A DNA stretch of 64,000 nucleotides from Chitinophagaceae bacterium (GTDB lineage: Bacteria > Bacteroidota > Bacteroidia > Chitinophagales > Chitinophagaceae). Positions 25,644 through 35,296 of this stretch are shown one piece after another. The notes beneath the pieces are model-generated. The model did no database searches and had not been told where the DNA came from. It saw only the letters and a list, made by a program, of their open reading frames with translations. Position 1 is the first letter of the stretch. Every line of letters begins with the position of its first letter. The stretch is from assembly GCA_019745155.1 (NCBI GenBank), contig JAIETM010000004.1, positions 186,001-250,000 on the forward strand, given 5' to 3'. The translations under genes and the position numbers were made by a program.

Positions 25644-27233
25644 CTATTTAATTAACCACATTAATCCGTTCAGGTCGTCATTATTGAAGCCCTGTTTAGT
25701 TAATGCAGCTTTCCAGTTTGCATTATTAACATTCTGCTCCGCAGTAGCGTAAGCCCAACGCTTTGGCAATACACCACCATTGCCTACACCTACACCACCT
25801 GTGAGTGTGGGGAATCCAGTTCTACGGAAGTTGAAAAAGGGCTCCCAACCTGAATTCTGAAACATGGCAATATACTTCTGCGTTATTATCTTAGAAAGAT
25901 CAGCAGATAAGTTTCCTGCAAGTTGAACAGAAGATTGAGTCATATAATTAGACTCACTGTAAGTAAAGCTTGCTGATGTGTAATCTGCTAGATTTGTTGG
26001 ACTACCAGAACGTAAATAATACGCTGTATTATTTCCATTTACGATTCCGTAAAAATTCACAGATGCGCGAATGCCATTCTGGTACCATGTATTTACATTA
26101 CCACTTGCCCAACCACGTGCGATTCCTTCAGCAATATTGAAGCACATTTCAGGATAACCAACAATAATGAAATCTTCTGCTGTGAAAGTTCTATAATAAC
26201 GATATCTGTTAATCATTGAAATTCTACCAGCAATTGCATCAGCTTCCATTTGGCTCTGATTCTGACCAATTGGCGCACCTACAAAACTTCTGAAATCAGT
26301 CAAAGAGTAGCCATTATCCGTGGCGATTTTCCACGCTGGATCACAAGTAACTAAAACTCTTGGATCATTGATTTGCGTACAGGCTTTAACATAGGCTTCA
26401 GCCATATTCAAACGCAATGCATCAAAACCGAAATTGCTTGGATTAAACGGGTACCTGTTGATGGTTGCATTGTAGACATATCTCAGGTTGTCTCCCATAC
26501 CAGTAAAAATCGGGAATGATGCTGGAGCAGCTATGGTCTCTGAAAATCGCTGCTTTACCTTCAAGTCAGCATCATTTTCATGTTTGCTTAGCGCCACCAA
26601 TACCCTTAACTTAAATGAGTTAACCAACTTGCGCCATTTCGTAAAATCATTTCCATAATAAATATCTACACCTGCTGGAAAAGCATCAACGATTGTATAA
26701 GTTGCGAACTCAGTATTTGCCTCTTCTAACCACTTTAATACTTGAACAAAAACGGCTTTCTGATCATCATATTTAGGGGCAAAAATTCCAGTCGTACCCT
26801 TAATCGCCTCTGTCATAGGTACATCCCCCATCAAAGAAGTAAGATGATAGAAATAATAAGCCTTTAAGAATTTAGCTACTGAAGCATATGGGTTTACATC
26901 CTTAGCGCCAGACTTCTTGGCTTCATCTTCCATCTGCATGATGTTCTTAAGCTGAGCAGTATAGACACCAAATGGTCCATTACTCCAACTATAAGCATTA
27001 TCACCATAGTATTGGTAGTTACGACAATAGTATTGATTATATCTTGCTACTGCACCCCAAGGCTCAACTCCGCCTAAACCGCCGGCTAAATCATTAAGCT
27101 GCTTAGTTAAAATCAGAGAGGCAGGCACAGATGTTGGACGGTTTGGATTAATCTGTAAATCTTCGAATTTCTTACTACAAGAAGCCAATGCTACAAGCAG
27201 TAACGCGAAGATGTATATACGAGTACTTTTCAT
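25644..27233 (-). CDS. SusD/RagB-family nutrient-binding outer-membrane lipoprotein
   Basis: 529 residues. Lipoprotein signal ending ALASCSKK (Cys19), then the SusD-like (SusD_2 type) sequence with early FEDLQINPNRPT and many aromatic, alpha-helical repeats (AVARYNQYYCRNYQYYGDN region). SusD proteins form the lid over SusC and bind ligand at the cell surface. It follows SusC by 19 nt. The usual cargo is glycan or peptide; here the downstream phosphonate enzymes suggest a phosphonate-bearing oligomer or lipid head-group conjugate. Confidence 0.88.
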   Translation of the reverse strand: MKSTRIYIFALLLVALASCSKKFEDLQINPNRPTSVPASLILTKQLNDLAGGLGGVEPWGAVARYNQYYCRNYQYYGDNAYSWSNGPFGVYTAQLKNIMQMEDEAKKSGAKDVNPYASVAKFLKAYYFYHLTSLMGDVPMTEAIKGTTGIFAPKYDDQKAVFVQVLKWLEEANTEFATYTIVDAFPAGVDIYYGNDFTKWRKLVNSFKLRVLVALSKHENDADLKVKQRFSETIAAPASFPIFTGMGDNLRYVYNATINRYPFNPSNFGFDALRLNMAEAYVKACTQINDPRVLVTCDPAWKIATDNGYSLTDFRSFVGAPIGQNQSQMEADAIAGRISMINRYRYYRTFTAEDFIIVGYPEMCFNIAEGIARGWASGNVNTWYQNGIRASVNFYGIVNGNNTAYYLRSGSPTNLADYTSASFTYSESNYMTQSSVQLAGNLSADLSKIITQKYIAMFQNSGWEPFFNFRRTGFPTLTGGVGVGNGGVLPKRWAYATAEQNVNNANWKAALTKQGFNNDDLNGLMWLIK

Positions 27234-27252
27234 AAATGTTAGATTGAATTAT

Positions 27253-30200
27253 TTAGAAAGTAAGATTGAGGTTAAAACCAAATCTGCTGGTTGATGGTGA
27301 CTGAATATCACTTCCGGCTTGTTGCGTAAACTGATCAGGATCCACATCCTTCAAATCCGGATTGAAGAATAAGAACACATTTCTTGCTACAAGCGAAACA
27401 TTTGCACCTTTAATAAATGAAACCTTACTTAAAGCTTTTGCTGGGAAATTATAGGTTAATGTTACTTCACGAAGTTTTGTAAAGGTTTTATCCATATACA
27501 TCAGCTCGGTATTAGTACCATTTGCAACACGGCTTAAATACTGCTGAACAGTTGTTGTTTTTGTATTAGGCACAACTGTTAGCTTATCAAAGTTCAAAAT
27601 CTCACCTGTTACTGGATCAAGCTGAATCTGTCCACCTGTAAGTGTTATTCCTCTACCTACAAAAGTTCCACCCTTCACATCATTCTCACGATGTACACCA
27701 AACTCTCCAGTTACTGTATAAGCATGTCTACCACCAGAAACGGTTCTTCTTCTGATTTGATTCCACAAAACACCACCCACAATACCATCAACCTGTACAG
27801 ACAATCTGAAATTGCCATAGCTTAACGAGTTGGTAAGACCCCATGTGAACTTTGGATCTGCATTACCCATATATCTTCTCGCATTAGGACCACCTGTAGC
27901 ATCACTAAAACGCATCAATAATCCATCGGTACCATGTACATACTCACCTTTTGGTGTTCTAACGAAACCTGGTACATACACTCCATCAACACGATCGCCA
28001 TTTTTAATCCAAATACTTGGGTTAGGATTGTTAATCCATACACGCTTGAAAGAACCAACTGTACCCAATACTTCCCAATTAAACTTTCTTGTTTTAACTG
28101 GTGTTCCGCTCACCACTAATTCAAAACCTGTATTCTTATAGCTACCTTGGTTAACATTGAAGGATGTATATCCTGTTGATGACGAAATAGACTTACGCAC
28201 TAACAATTCAGAAACACTTCTGTAGTATGTGAAATCAAATCCAAGGCGATTTTTCAACACTTTCACTTCTGCACCCAATTCCATCGTTTTCCTGTTATCA
28301 GCAATGATATTAGGATCATTTAAGACATCTGTAAAAGCTGCACCCAACGCATTGTTATAACCGTTAGAAAGTGAATAGGTGGCAGGGCCAAATTCATATG
28401 CTGTCATACCATAAGGAGATTGATAATTGTCCCCGTAGCCCAAAGGATTACCTACACCTGGACCCCAAGGACCAACAGTTGAAAAGGTTCTCGGGTTTCT
28501 ACCAGTAGCATATGAGCCCTTTACTTTTGCGAAAGATATCGGGCGAGGCATCTGTACGTAATCAGAGATCACTGAACTACCACCAATAGAATAATAAGTA
28601 TAAGCATTATTAGCAATTGGCAGATTTGAGTGCTTATCAACACGACCTGTAGTAGAAATTGTAGCATACTTTCCAAGACCAAAGTCGAAAGAATAATAGC
28701 CACTTAAAATCAACTGCTGTGCCTGCCAGTTTGCAGTAAGGGGTCTATTTAAAGTATTTGAAAGGCTATACACACCTGGAACAGTTAAATAATCAGTACT
28801 AGCCCAGGTACTATTGTATCTTGAATTAGCAGCATTACCACCCACCATCGCATCTAATTGCAAGAAGTTCGTGATTCGGTTATTATATTTTACCTGCACT
28901 TCGTTATTGCTCTCAAAAAATTGTCTGTTATCTTCTCTATAATCACCCTTACGATCATCTCTTCCGTAAGAACCAGCACTATAAGGCATTTTTTCAGTAC
29001 GCAATAAACCATAAGTACTAATACCTGGACGGAACATTAACTCGAAGTGTGGTGCAAATTTGTAGTTCAAAGCAATGTATCCATAGATATCATTCTTATA
29101 ATGACCACGCAACCACTCATTCACCATGAAATATGGGTTATTATATCGCTGGTATTCTGCATATTTCTGCTGAATGCCCACTTTACCTGGTTGCCAGTAA
29201 TCACGCATTTGTCTAACATCCCAGTCACTTCCAGCCCAGATTGACATGTTATAGATCAAACTGTTAGGTCCATAGTTTACATCTGGGAAATTTTTGGAAT
29301 ACTGTCTGCTATAGTTGATGTTGGCACTCAGCTTCACTTTAGGTGAGAACTGAAACCCAGCTGCCATATTGAAATTAGTAATGTTCAGATCCATGTTAGG
29401 AATAATGGCTTTCTGGTAAGAATGGCCAAGACCGAAACGCAGATCATATTTTTCATTTGAAGAAGAAACAGCTATGTGGTTATTAGATAATAAACCTGTT
29501 TGCAGGAAATTCTGCAAGTTGTCTTTACCACGTGCTAACCAAGGTGTAGGGATGATATTTCCTGTATATGTTGAACCATCAGGAAAAGTAGTCGTGTACG
29601 TTCTTGTTGGATCAACAACGCCGTCATATTGTGGGAGAGGCTGTCCATTGAATTTAGGTCCCCAGATATCGTAGTCATTGTCATTTACACCGCCGCCAAG
29701 ACCATTTCTGAAAGCATATTTACCATTTGAACCTGGACCATACTCGTGCTGCAGTTTGGGTAAAGCCAAAAAGCCTGCTTCAAACATGGTACTGCTATTG
29801 AATTCTACAGAATATCCACGCTTGTCTTTTGTTCCTTTTTTGGTATTGATGATGATTACACCGTCACGACCATTAGAACCATATAATGAAGCCGCAGTCT
29901 GGCCTTTAAGGAATGAATAACTCTCAATATCATCAGGAGATATATTCCAAGTATCAGTTTTGATGGGTACACCATCAACTACAAACAGGATATTACCTTC
30001 ACCTCTAAAATTTATGGAAGGCTGACGCAGCATCTCGCTATTCACGTTTACAACAAGTCCTGCAACCTTACCCTTAAGGCTATTAATTGGATTTGGCTCA
30101 CGTGCTTTTACCAAATCTGCAGTCTTAACCTCTTGAATAGCATAGCTGATCTTTTTAGCTTCTTTTTTGATACCAAGTGCTGTTACTACAACTTCTGAAA

Positions 30201-30510
30201 GGTCTGCTGAACTTCTTTGTAACTGAATAAGCTGACCGTTAGCAGCATTAGATATATACTCACCATAGCCTACATAAGAAACAACTATCTGATCTTTATC
30301 ATCGGCTTCAATTTTATAAAAGCCATCGTTACCAGTTAATACTTTAACGCCAGTCTTCTTGTTGATGACTACTGCGCCAGAAACTGGCTGAGCATTGTCA
30401 CCTGTCACCTTCCCTGTAATAATTTTTTGTGCATTAACATTTCCGGGCAAAATCATTGATGCTCCTATCAGCAAGGTCACAATGATTGCATGTAGCGTTT
30501 TGGTTGCCAT
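27253..30510 (-). CDS. SusC/RagA-family TonB-linked outer-membrane protein
   Basis: 1085 residues: signal peptide (to about 27), carboxypeptidase-regulatory domain (about 30-105), SusC signature LSEVVVTALGIKK (about 104-116), plug with PSINFRGEGNILFVVDGVPI and a large barrel ending FGFNLNLTF. It forms the transport channel with the SusD partner. First gene of the operon; the ATG at 30510 is preceded by a 500-bp AT-rich intergenic region with no other gene. The plug lacks the usual two-residue TonB box that I could name with certainty. Confidence 0.9.
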   Translation of the reverse strand: MATKTLHAIIVTLLIGASMILPGNVNAQKIITGKVTGDNAQPVSGAVVINKKTGVKVLTGNDGFYKIEADDKDQIVVSYVGYGEYISNAANGQLIQLQRSSADLSEVVVTALGIKKEAKKISYAIQEVKTADLVKAREPNPINSLKGKVAGLVVNVNSEMLRQPSINFRGEGNILFVVDGVPIKTDTWNISPDDIESYSFLKGQTAASLYGSNGRDGVIIINTKKGTKDKRGYSVEFNSSTMFEAGFLALPKLQHEYGPGSNGKYAFRNGLGGGVNDNDYDIWGPKFNGQPLPQYDGVVDPTRTYTTTFPDGSTYTGNIIPTPWLARGKDNLQNFLQTGLLSNNHIAVSSSNEKYDLRFGLGHSYQKAIIPNMDLNITNFNMAAGFQFSPKVKLSANINYSRQYSKNFPDVNYGPNSLIYNMSIWAGSDWDVRQMRDYWQPGKVGIQQKYAEYQRYNNPYFMVNEWLRGHYKNDIYGYIALNYKFAPHFELMFRPGISTYGLLRTEKMPYSAGSYGRDDRKGDYREDNRQFFESNNEVQVKYNNRITNFLQLDAMVGGNAANSRYNSTWASTDYLTVPGVYSLSNTLNRPLTANWQAQQLILSGYYSFDFGLGKYATISTTGRVDKHSNLPIANNAYTYYSIGGSSVISDYVQMPRPISFAKVKGSYATGRNPRTFSTVGPWGPGVGNPLGYGDNYQSPYGMTAYEFGPATYSLSNGYNNALGAAFTDVLNDPNIIADNRKTMELGAEVKVLKNRLGFDFTYYRSVSELLVRKSISSSTGYTSFNVNQGSYKNTGFELVVSGTPVKTRKFNWEVLGTVGSFKRVWINNPNPSIWIKNGDRVDGVYVPGFVRTPKGEYVHGTDGLLMRFSDATGGPNARRYMGNADPKFTWGLTNSLSYGNFRLSVQVDGIVGGVLWNQIRRRTVSGGRHAYTVTGEFGVHRENDVKGGTFVGRGITLTGGQIQLDPVTGEILNFDKLTVVPNTKTTTVQQYLSRVANGTNTELMYMDKTFTKLREVTLTYNFPAKALSKVSFIKGANVSLVARNVFLFFNPDLKDVDPDQFTQQAGSDIQSPSTSRFGFNLNLTF

Positions 30511-30979
30511 AAGCTTGCTTTGATTTTAGGCCGCTAAAGTCAAAGCCTTATGTGAAGCAATTGTTGTTGGATAGTTAAAGAATTGTCATTCTAATATGAA
30601 ATAACTATAAAGCAGAGAATGATAATAATTAGTTTAAGTTTAATTCATTTAATCAGAAAATAATTGCGCGCGTGCACGCGCGTGTGGTTTTTTCTGTAAT
30701 TAATTGTTACGGTTATATTATCAGATGTTTAAATAAACATCATCGGCAATAGAATCGTATTAGGTTCATAGATAAAAGCAATGATTCAACACGTATCAAG
30801 ATCTCTGAGTTTTATAAAATACAAAAGGAAGTCAAATCGAAAAACTATTCGCTATACCTAGTATAGTTATTTGTAGAGAGGAATATATTTATTTCATTTA
30901 CATTGATATAAATAACAATTCTAATTCTTTAAAAAAGTACTTGTCTGAAATTCTATTTTAGTACACTATCAATAGTATA
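30511..30979. other. AT-rich intergenic stretch upstream of susC
   Basis: No gene seen. It should hold the susC operon promoter, which I could not pin down. The only striking element is the alternating purine/pyrimidine GC tract at 30666-30686. Confidence 0.6.
30666..30686. other. 21-nt alternating purine-pyrimidine tract with 16-bp perfect palindrome
   Basis: CGCGCGTGCACGCGCG (30667-30682) is its own reverse complement, and the R-Y alternation runs without a break from 30666 to 30686, inside very AT-rich DNA. On the plus strand it is followed by a T-run. It could form a cruciform, Z-DNA or a terminator hairpin. Confidence 0.7.
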
Positions 30980-30982
30980 AAA

Positions 30983-31004
30983 AAGCCCCCATTACTGGGG
31001 GCTT
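30983..31004 (-). terminator. Terminator of tRNA-Met
   Basis: AAGCCCCC-agtaat-GGGGGCTT hairpin followed on the minus strand by T-rich sequence, 47 nt after the tRNA 3' end. A decayed copy is at 15525-15546. Confidence 0.8.
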
Positions 31005-31050
31005 AATCTGTTGTTTTTGAAAATAAGTATTATTTTCTGAAACAATAGTG

Positions 31051-31124
31051 TAGCGGGATCGGGAGTTGAACCCGAGACCTTTGGGTTATGAATCCAACGC
31101 TCTAACCACCTGAGCTACCCCGCC
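31051..31124 (-). tRNA. tRNA-Met (anticodon CAT)
   Basis: 74 nt cloverleaf on the minus strand: acceptor GGCGGGG / TCCCGCT (two G-U pairs), D-arm GCTC/GAGC, anticodon loop TTCATAA, T-arm TCGGG-TTCAACT-CCCGA, discriminator A; CCA is not encoded. The anticodon-stem closing pair next to the loop is A-C. An elongator Met is most likely; a CAT anticodon read as Ile after lysidine modification cannot be excluded. Confidence 0.92.
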
Positions 31125-31284
31125 ATTTCCTTTCGGGCTGCAAATATAGGTGGCAAAGCCAAAAAACCGAAAACAAAGCCCATATTTCACAGCAGCTAAG
31201 CCTTTAAATGTTATAATTTTCCAAAAGCGCTCACCCAGACTAAGCTTTTGCTCCTTTTTCCGCTCCATGCATGAAACAAGCCAC

Positions 31285-32454
31285 ATGAGAAAGCACCTAA
31301 ACACCCTGACAACCCTACTGATTGGCTTTACCCTCATTACCGCCTGCAGTAAAAATGATCAAGTTACTACTAGCAGCAGTACAACTACAACTGATGCCCT
31401 AACTGCACTTGATCTACCGGCCACAGCTTTCAATTATGCCAATATTGCTGTACCAGCTTACTACCTAGGGCCCGAAATCATTGCGCAGCTGAATACACCC
31501 AATAACAACCCTATTACCGATAATGGCGCTACCCTTGGTCGAGTACTGTTCTATGATAAAACACTCTCAGCCAACAATACCATTTCTTGTGGCTCTTGCC
31601 ATAAACCAGAATTGGGCTTCTCCGACACAGCCAAACTGAGCAAAGGCTTTCAGGGCGGACTCACTGGCAGAAACTCCATGAGTATTATTAATGCACGCTA
31701 CTACGCCAATGGTCGCTTCTTCTGGGATGAAAGAGCCAGCACACTGGAAGTTCAAACCCTTCAACCCATTCAAGACCATACTGAAATGGGCTTGACCTTA
31801 GATACCTTAGTGAATCGTCTGAGTAGAACCACCCATTATCCTGTGCTCTTTACCAATGCTTTTGGTAACAGCACCATTACACCCGATCGCGTATCTCGTG
31901 CATTATCACAGTTTGTTCGCTCCGTCGTTTCTTACCAATCTAAATATGATGTTGGCAGAGCAGCATTAGCACCCGGACAAAACCCTGCTGTAACACCTTT
32001 CGCCAACTTTACAGCACAAGAAAATCAAGGCAAACAAATATTCTTGGCTCCTGCTAGTTGTGGTGCTTGTCACGGTACTGAGACTTTCGTTGCACCCGGT
32101 TCAAGAAACAATGGTTTGGATTTAATCCCAACAGATAATGGTGTTGGTGCAGCATTAGGCATTGCCAACAGAAACGGCGAATTCAAAGTAACTACATTGA
32201 GAAACGTAGAACTAACCGCACCTTATATGCACGATGGTCGCTTCAATACTCTAGAGGAAGTCGTAGAGCATTATAGTAGCGGTGTAAAAAATCATCCTAA
32301 TCTATCACCTCCACTACGCGCACCCAACGGTGCTGTAGTCAATAGAAATTTCTCTGTAGCCGAAAAAGCAGCACTGGTTGCTTTCATGAAAACATTAACG
32401 GACAGAACATTGGCTACAGAAGCCAAGTACAGTAATCCTTTCAGAAATAGATAA
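31285..32454 (+). CDS. MauG-like di-haem cytochrome c peroxidase, lipoprotein
   Basis: 389 residues. Lipoprotein signal ending ITACSKN (Cys about 20). Two c-type haem sites, CGSCH (about 101) and CGACH (about 258), plus the FFWDERASTLEVQTLQPI and TLRNVELTAPYMHDG blocks of the MauG/CcpA di-haem peroxidase family. It would reduce peroxide or oxidise a substrate in the periplasm. The ATG at 31285 is chosen because it opens the lipoprotein signal; longer frames run into the tRNA-proximal region. The stop lies 5 nt from that of the convergent E1 gene. Confidence 0.9.
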   Translation: MRKHLNTLTTLLIGFTLITACSKNDQVTTSSSTTTTDALTALDLPATAFNYANIAVPAYYLGPEIIAQLNTPNNNPITDNGATLGRVLFYDKTLSANNTISCGSCHKPELGFSDTAKLSKGFQGGLTGRNSMSIINARYYANGRFFWDERASTLEVQTLQPIQDHTEMGLTLDTLVNRLSRTTHYPVLFTNAFGNSTITPDRVSRALSQFVRSVVSYQSKYDVGRAALAPGQNPAVTPFANFTAQENQGKQIFLAPASCGACHGTETFVAPGSRNNGLDLIPTDNGVGAALGIANRNGEFKVTTLRNVELTAPYMHDGRFNTLEEVVEHYSSGVKNHPNLSPPLRAPNGAVVNRNFSVAEKAALVAFMKTLTDRTLATEAKYSNPFRNR

Positions 32455-32459
32455 CGGAA

Positions 32460-34526
32460 TTAGTAACTGATTAATTTCTCCAATCTGCCTACCACTTTCT
32501 CAGCGGTGGGCAGCATTGCTTTCTCCAGTGCCATATTGATAGGAATGGCCGGCAGGTTTAATGCACCCATCACTTCTACTTTTGCATCTAAGAAATGATA
32601 GCATTGATTAGTAATACGCAGCGATAGTGCTTCTGCAAATGAATTATTCTGTTGCTCTTCGCTTAACACCAATACTTTACCATGACGCTTCACTGCTTCA
32701 AATACAGTTTGCTCATCTAATGGGAAGAGTGTACGCAAGTCAATGATTTCAACGCGACCATTCAACTGCTCGGCAGCCTGCTTGGCCCAATACACACCCA
32801 TACCATAAGTAATTACTGCAACAGATTCACCTTTACGTACTTTCTCCGCATCTGCTGCATGCGCAATAGCTGCTTTACCTAAAGGCAGTATATAATCTTT
32901 GGATGGCTCGATAGTTTTGGCATCATCTGTACCGGGTACTTTGCTCCAATACAAACCCTTATGCTCCAACATCACTACAGGGTTTGGATCCATGAAAGCA
33001 GCTTTCATCAAACCCTTCATATCAGCCGCATTAGATGGATACACCACTTTAATACCCTTGATACTTAACAGCGTACTTTCTACACTACCACTATGGTAAG
33101 GACCACCGCCACCATATGCACCAACCGGTACGCGCAATACCATCTGCACAGGATACTTACCGTTAGAGAGGTAACAAGACTTAGATACTTCTGTTACCAA
33201 CTGGTTCAAACCGGGATAGATATAATCACCAAACTGCACTTCCACAATCGGTTTCATACCAACAGCCGACAAACCAATGGTAGAACCAACAATATATGCT
33301 TCCTGAATCGCGGTGTTGAACACACGATGATCGCCATATTTATCAGCAAGCGTAGCAGCTTCGCGGAATACGCCACCCAAACGCTTACCTACATCCTGTC
33401 CATATAAAATCGCTTCCGGATGTTCCTCCATCAATTCATCAATGGCATGCAAAGCAGCATCTACCATCATGATCTTCTCACCATTCTTCGGACTACGAAT
33501 GCCTCTTTCCTCTTTCACAGGTGTAGGTACAAACACATGCTCTTCTACTGAATGCACATCAGGCTCAGCTGCTGCAACCGCTAATTGGAATTGCTGCGTG
33601 ATTACCTGCTCTGCATCTGTTTCTACTTTATTTATCTCATGCTCGCTAAAACCAATGGTACCGAGCAGTACACGCATTTTTGGAATTGGATCGTACAAAC
33701 CATGCTTCAACAAATCTTCTCTGGTACGATAAAACTCTTTTCTTACACCACTAGTATGGTGACCCAGCAATGGCACTTTTGCATGCACCAGCACTGGTCT
33801 TCTTTCATAACGAGCATAATCAACCGCTTGCTTCATGGTTTCGTAGCTGCGCATGAAATCGCTGCCATCACACTGCATACGCTTCAACCCTTTGAAACCA
33901 CAAGCAAACTCATACGCATTCATGGTACGGGTTTCCTCTGCGCTAGCGCTGATACCCCAACCATTATCCTGCACCAAGTATACAATCGGTAATTGCTTCA
34001 GTACAGCAAACTGTAATGCCTCACTCACTTCACCTTCCGTTATACTACCATCACCCAGAGAACACAATACAACAGGAGAACGACCATCTGCGTCTTTGCG
34101 CAATGTATCGTTATGGTATTTTTCTAAGAACTGTATGCCCTGTGCTAAACCAGTGGTTGGAATAGCCTGCATACCTGTTGCACTACTTTGGTGTATGATG
34201 GAAGGACGATCGCTGTCTTTGCTGCTAGGATGACAATAATAAGAACGACCACCAGAGAATGGGTCATCTTTCTTAGCCAACAACTGCAGCATTAATTCGT
34301 AAGGTGTAAAACCCGTTGACAGCATTAAGCTATCATCACGATAGTAAGGACTTACCCAGTCAATCGGCAGCAATTGCATACCAGTAGCAATCTGGATAGC
34401 TTCATGCCCGCGGCTGGTGGAATGTACATATTTGCAAACCTGGCGGTTGGCATCATAAGTATCGCACATAGCTTTGGCTGTGACCATCAGCCTATATGCG
34501 TTCATGATGATTTCTGGTGTTAACAT
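32460..34526 (-). CDS. Fused 2-oxo acid dehydrogenase E1 (alpha + beta)
   Basis: 688 residues. The alpha half (about 1-340) has the thiamine diphosphate motif GDGSITEGEVSEAL...QDNGWGIS; the beta half (about 350-688) begins near MMVDAALHAIDELMEEHPEAI and has the transketolase-like pyrimidine domain and C-terminal domain. It decarboxylates a branched-chain 2-oxo acid or pyruvate and passes the acyl group to an E2. E2 and E3 are not in the window. Fusion of the two E1 subunits is common in Bacteroidota. The ATG at 34526 opens the conserved N-terminus. Confidence 0.88.
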   Translation of the reverse strand: MLTPEIIMNAYRLMVTAKAMCDTYDANRQVCKYVHSTSRGHEAIQIATGMQLLPIDWVSPYYRDDSLMLSTGFTPYELMLQLLAKKDDPFSGGRSYYCHPSSKDSDRPSIIHQSSATGMQAIPTTGLAQGIQFLEKYHNDTLRKDADGRSPVVLCSLGDGSITEGEVSEALQFAVLKQLPIVYLVQDNGWGISASAEETRTMNAYEFACGFKGLKRMQCDGSDFMRSYETMKQAVDYARYERRPVLVHAKVPLLGHHTSGVRKEFYRTREDLLKHGLYDPIPKMRVLLGTIGFSEHEINKVETDAEQVITQQFQLAVAAAEPDVHSVEEHVFVPTPVKEERGIRSPKNGEKIMMVDAALHAIDELMEEHPEAILYGQDVGKRLGGVFREAATLADKYGDHRVFNTAIQEAYIVGSTIGLSAVGMKPIVEVQFGDYIYPGLNQLVTEVSKSCYLSNGKYPVQMVLRVPVGAYGGGGPYHSGSVESTLLSIKGIKVVYPSNAADMKGLMKAAFMDPNPVVMLEHKGLYWSKVPGTDDAKTIEPSKDYILPLGKAAIAHAADAEKVRKGESVAVITYGMGVYWAKQAAEQLNGRVEIIDLRTLFPLDEQTVFEAVKRHGKVLVLSEEQQNNSFAEALSLRITNQCYHFLDAKVEVMGALNLPAIPINMALEKAMLPTAEKVVGRLEKLISY

Positions 34527-34550
34527 GCCGGTTTGCTTTGCGTACTTAGT

Positions 34551-35162
34551 TTATTTTATCTCCAGTTCAAATGCTTTTTCCTTACCGTAAAAACCCTCTA
34601 ACACATCTCCAACCACTACTTCACCAACACCGGCAGGAGTACCTGTATAAATCAGGTCGCCGATATTCAGTGAAAAGTACTGTGACACATGTGCGATGAT
34701 ATGCGCGAAAGAAAAAATCATGTCTTTGCTGTTTCCACTCTGCACTACTTCATTATTCTTCTTCATTGAAAAGAGCAATTCCTCTTTTCCCAAATCCTGC
34801 GGCAAAGGATACCAGTTACCGATAACTGCAGAATTATCCCAGGCTTTGGCTTTTTCCCATGGCAGTCCTTTCTTCTTCAATTCTGCCTGCACATCTCTTG
34901 CGGTAAAATCGATACCCACAGTAATGGCATCAACGTATTTTATCGCCTGCTTCTCAGGAATGTATTTGCCATTTTTGGAAATACGCAGCACTAACTCAAG
35001 CTCGTAATGTAATTCATTGGAAAATTCTGGGTAATAGAATGGCGCATGAGGTTGCAGTAGGGCCGATTTCGGTTTCATGAAGATCACCGGCTCCTCTGGA
35101 ACTGCGTTACCCAGCTCTTTTGCATGGTCTATATAATTTCTACCAACGCAAAAAATTTTCAT
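34551..35162 (-). CDS. Fumarylacetoacetate hydrolase family protein
   Basis: 203 residues. KIFCVGRNYIDHAKELGN at the N-terminus, EPVIFMKPKSAL, then the metal-binding HYELELVLRI (E-x-E) and DFTARDVQ blocks, and IYTGTPAGVG near the C-terminus. This compact form resembles YcgM/FAHD1 acylpyruvate hydrolase or oxaloacetate decarboxylase. It follows in the same direction upstream of the E1 gene (24-nt gap), so a link to oxo-acid metabolism is plausible. Confidence 0.88.
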   Translation of the reverse strand: MKIFCVGRNYIDHAKELGNAVPEEPVIFMKPKSALLQPHAPFYYPEFSNELHYELELVLRISKNGKYIPEKQAIKYVDAITVGIDFTARDVQAELKKKGLPWEKAKAWDNSAVIGNWYPLPQDLGKEELLFSMKKNNEVVQSGNSKDMIFSFAHIIAHVSQYFSLNIGDLIYTGTPAGVGEVVVGDVLEGFYGKEKAFELEIK

Positions 35163-35296
35163 AGTACGTGCCTGTTTAAAATATGTATCAAGTCAGCCGG
35201 CTTCAAAAACACCTGAGATCAGGTTGGGGAAGGGTATGGTTTTGGCTACTTGAATGATATTTTGCCAGTACTATAACTGATTATGAGCCGATTTTA

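Noticed and set aside
16255-31050. Integrase or transposase inside the proposed island
   Set aside because: All frames were examined by motif; only the metabolic genes and one small unknown gene are present.
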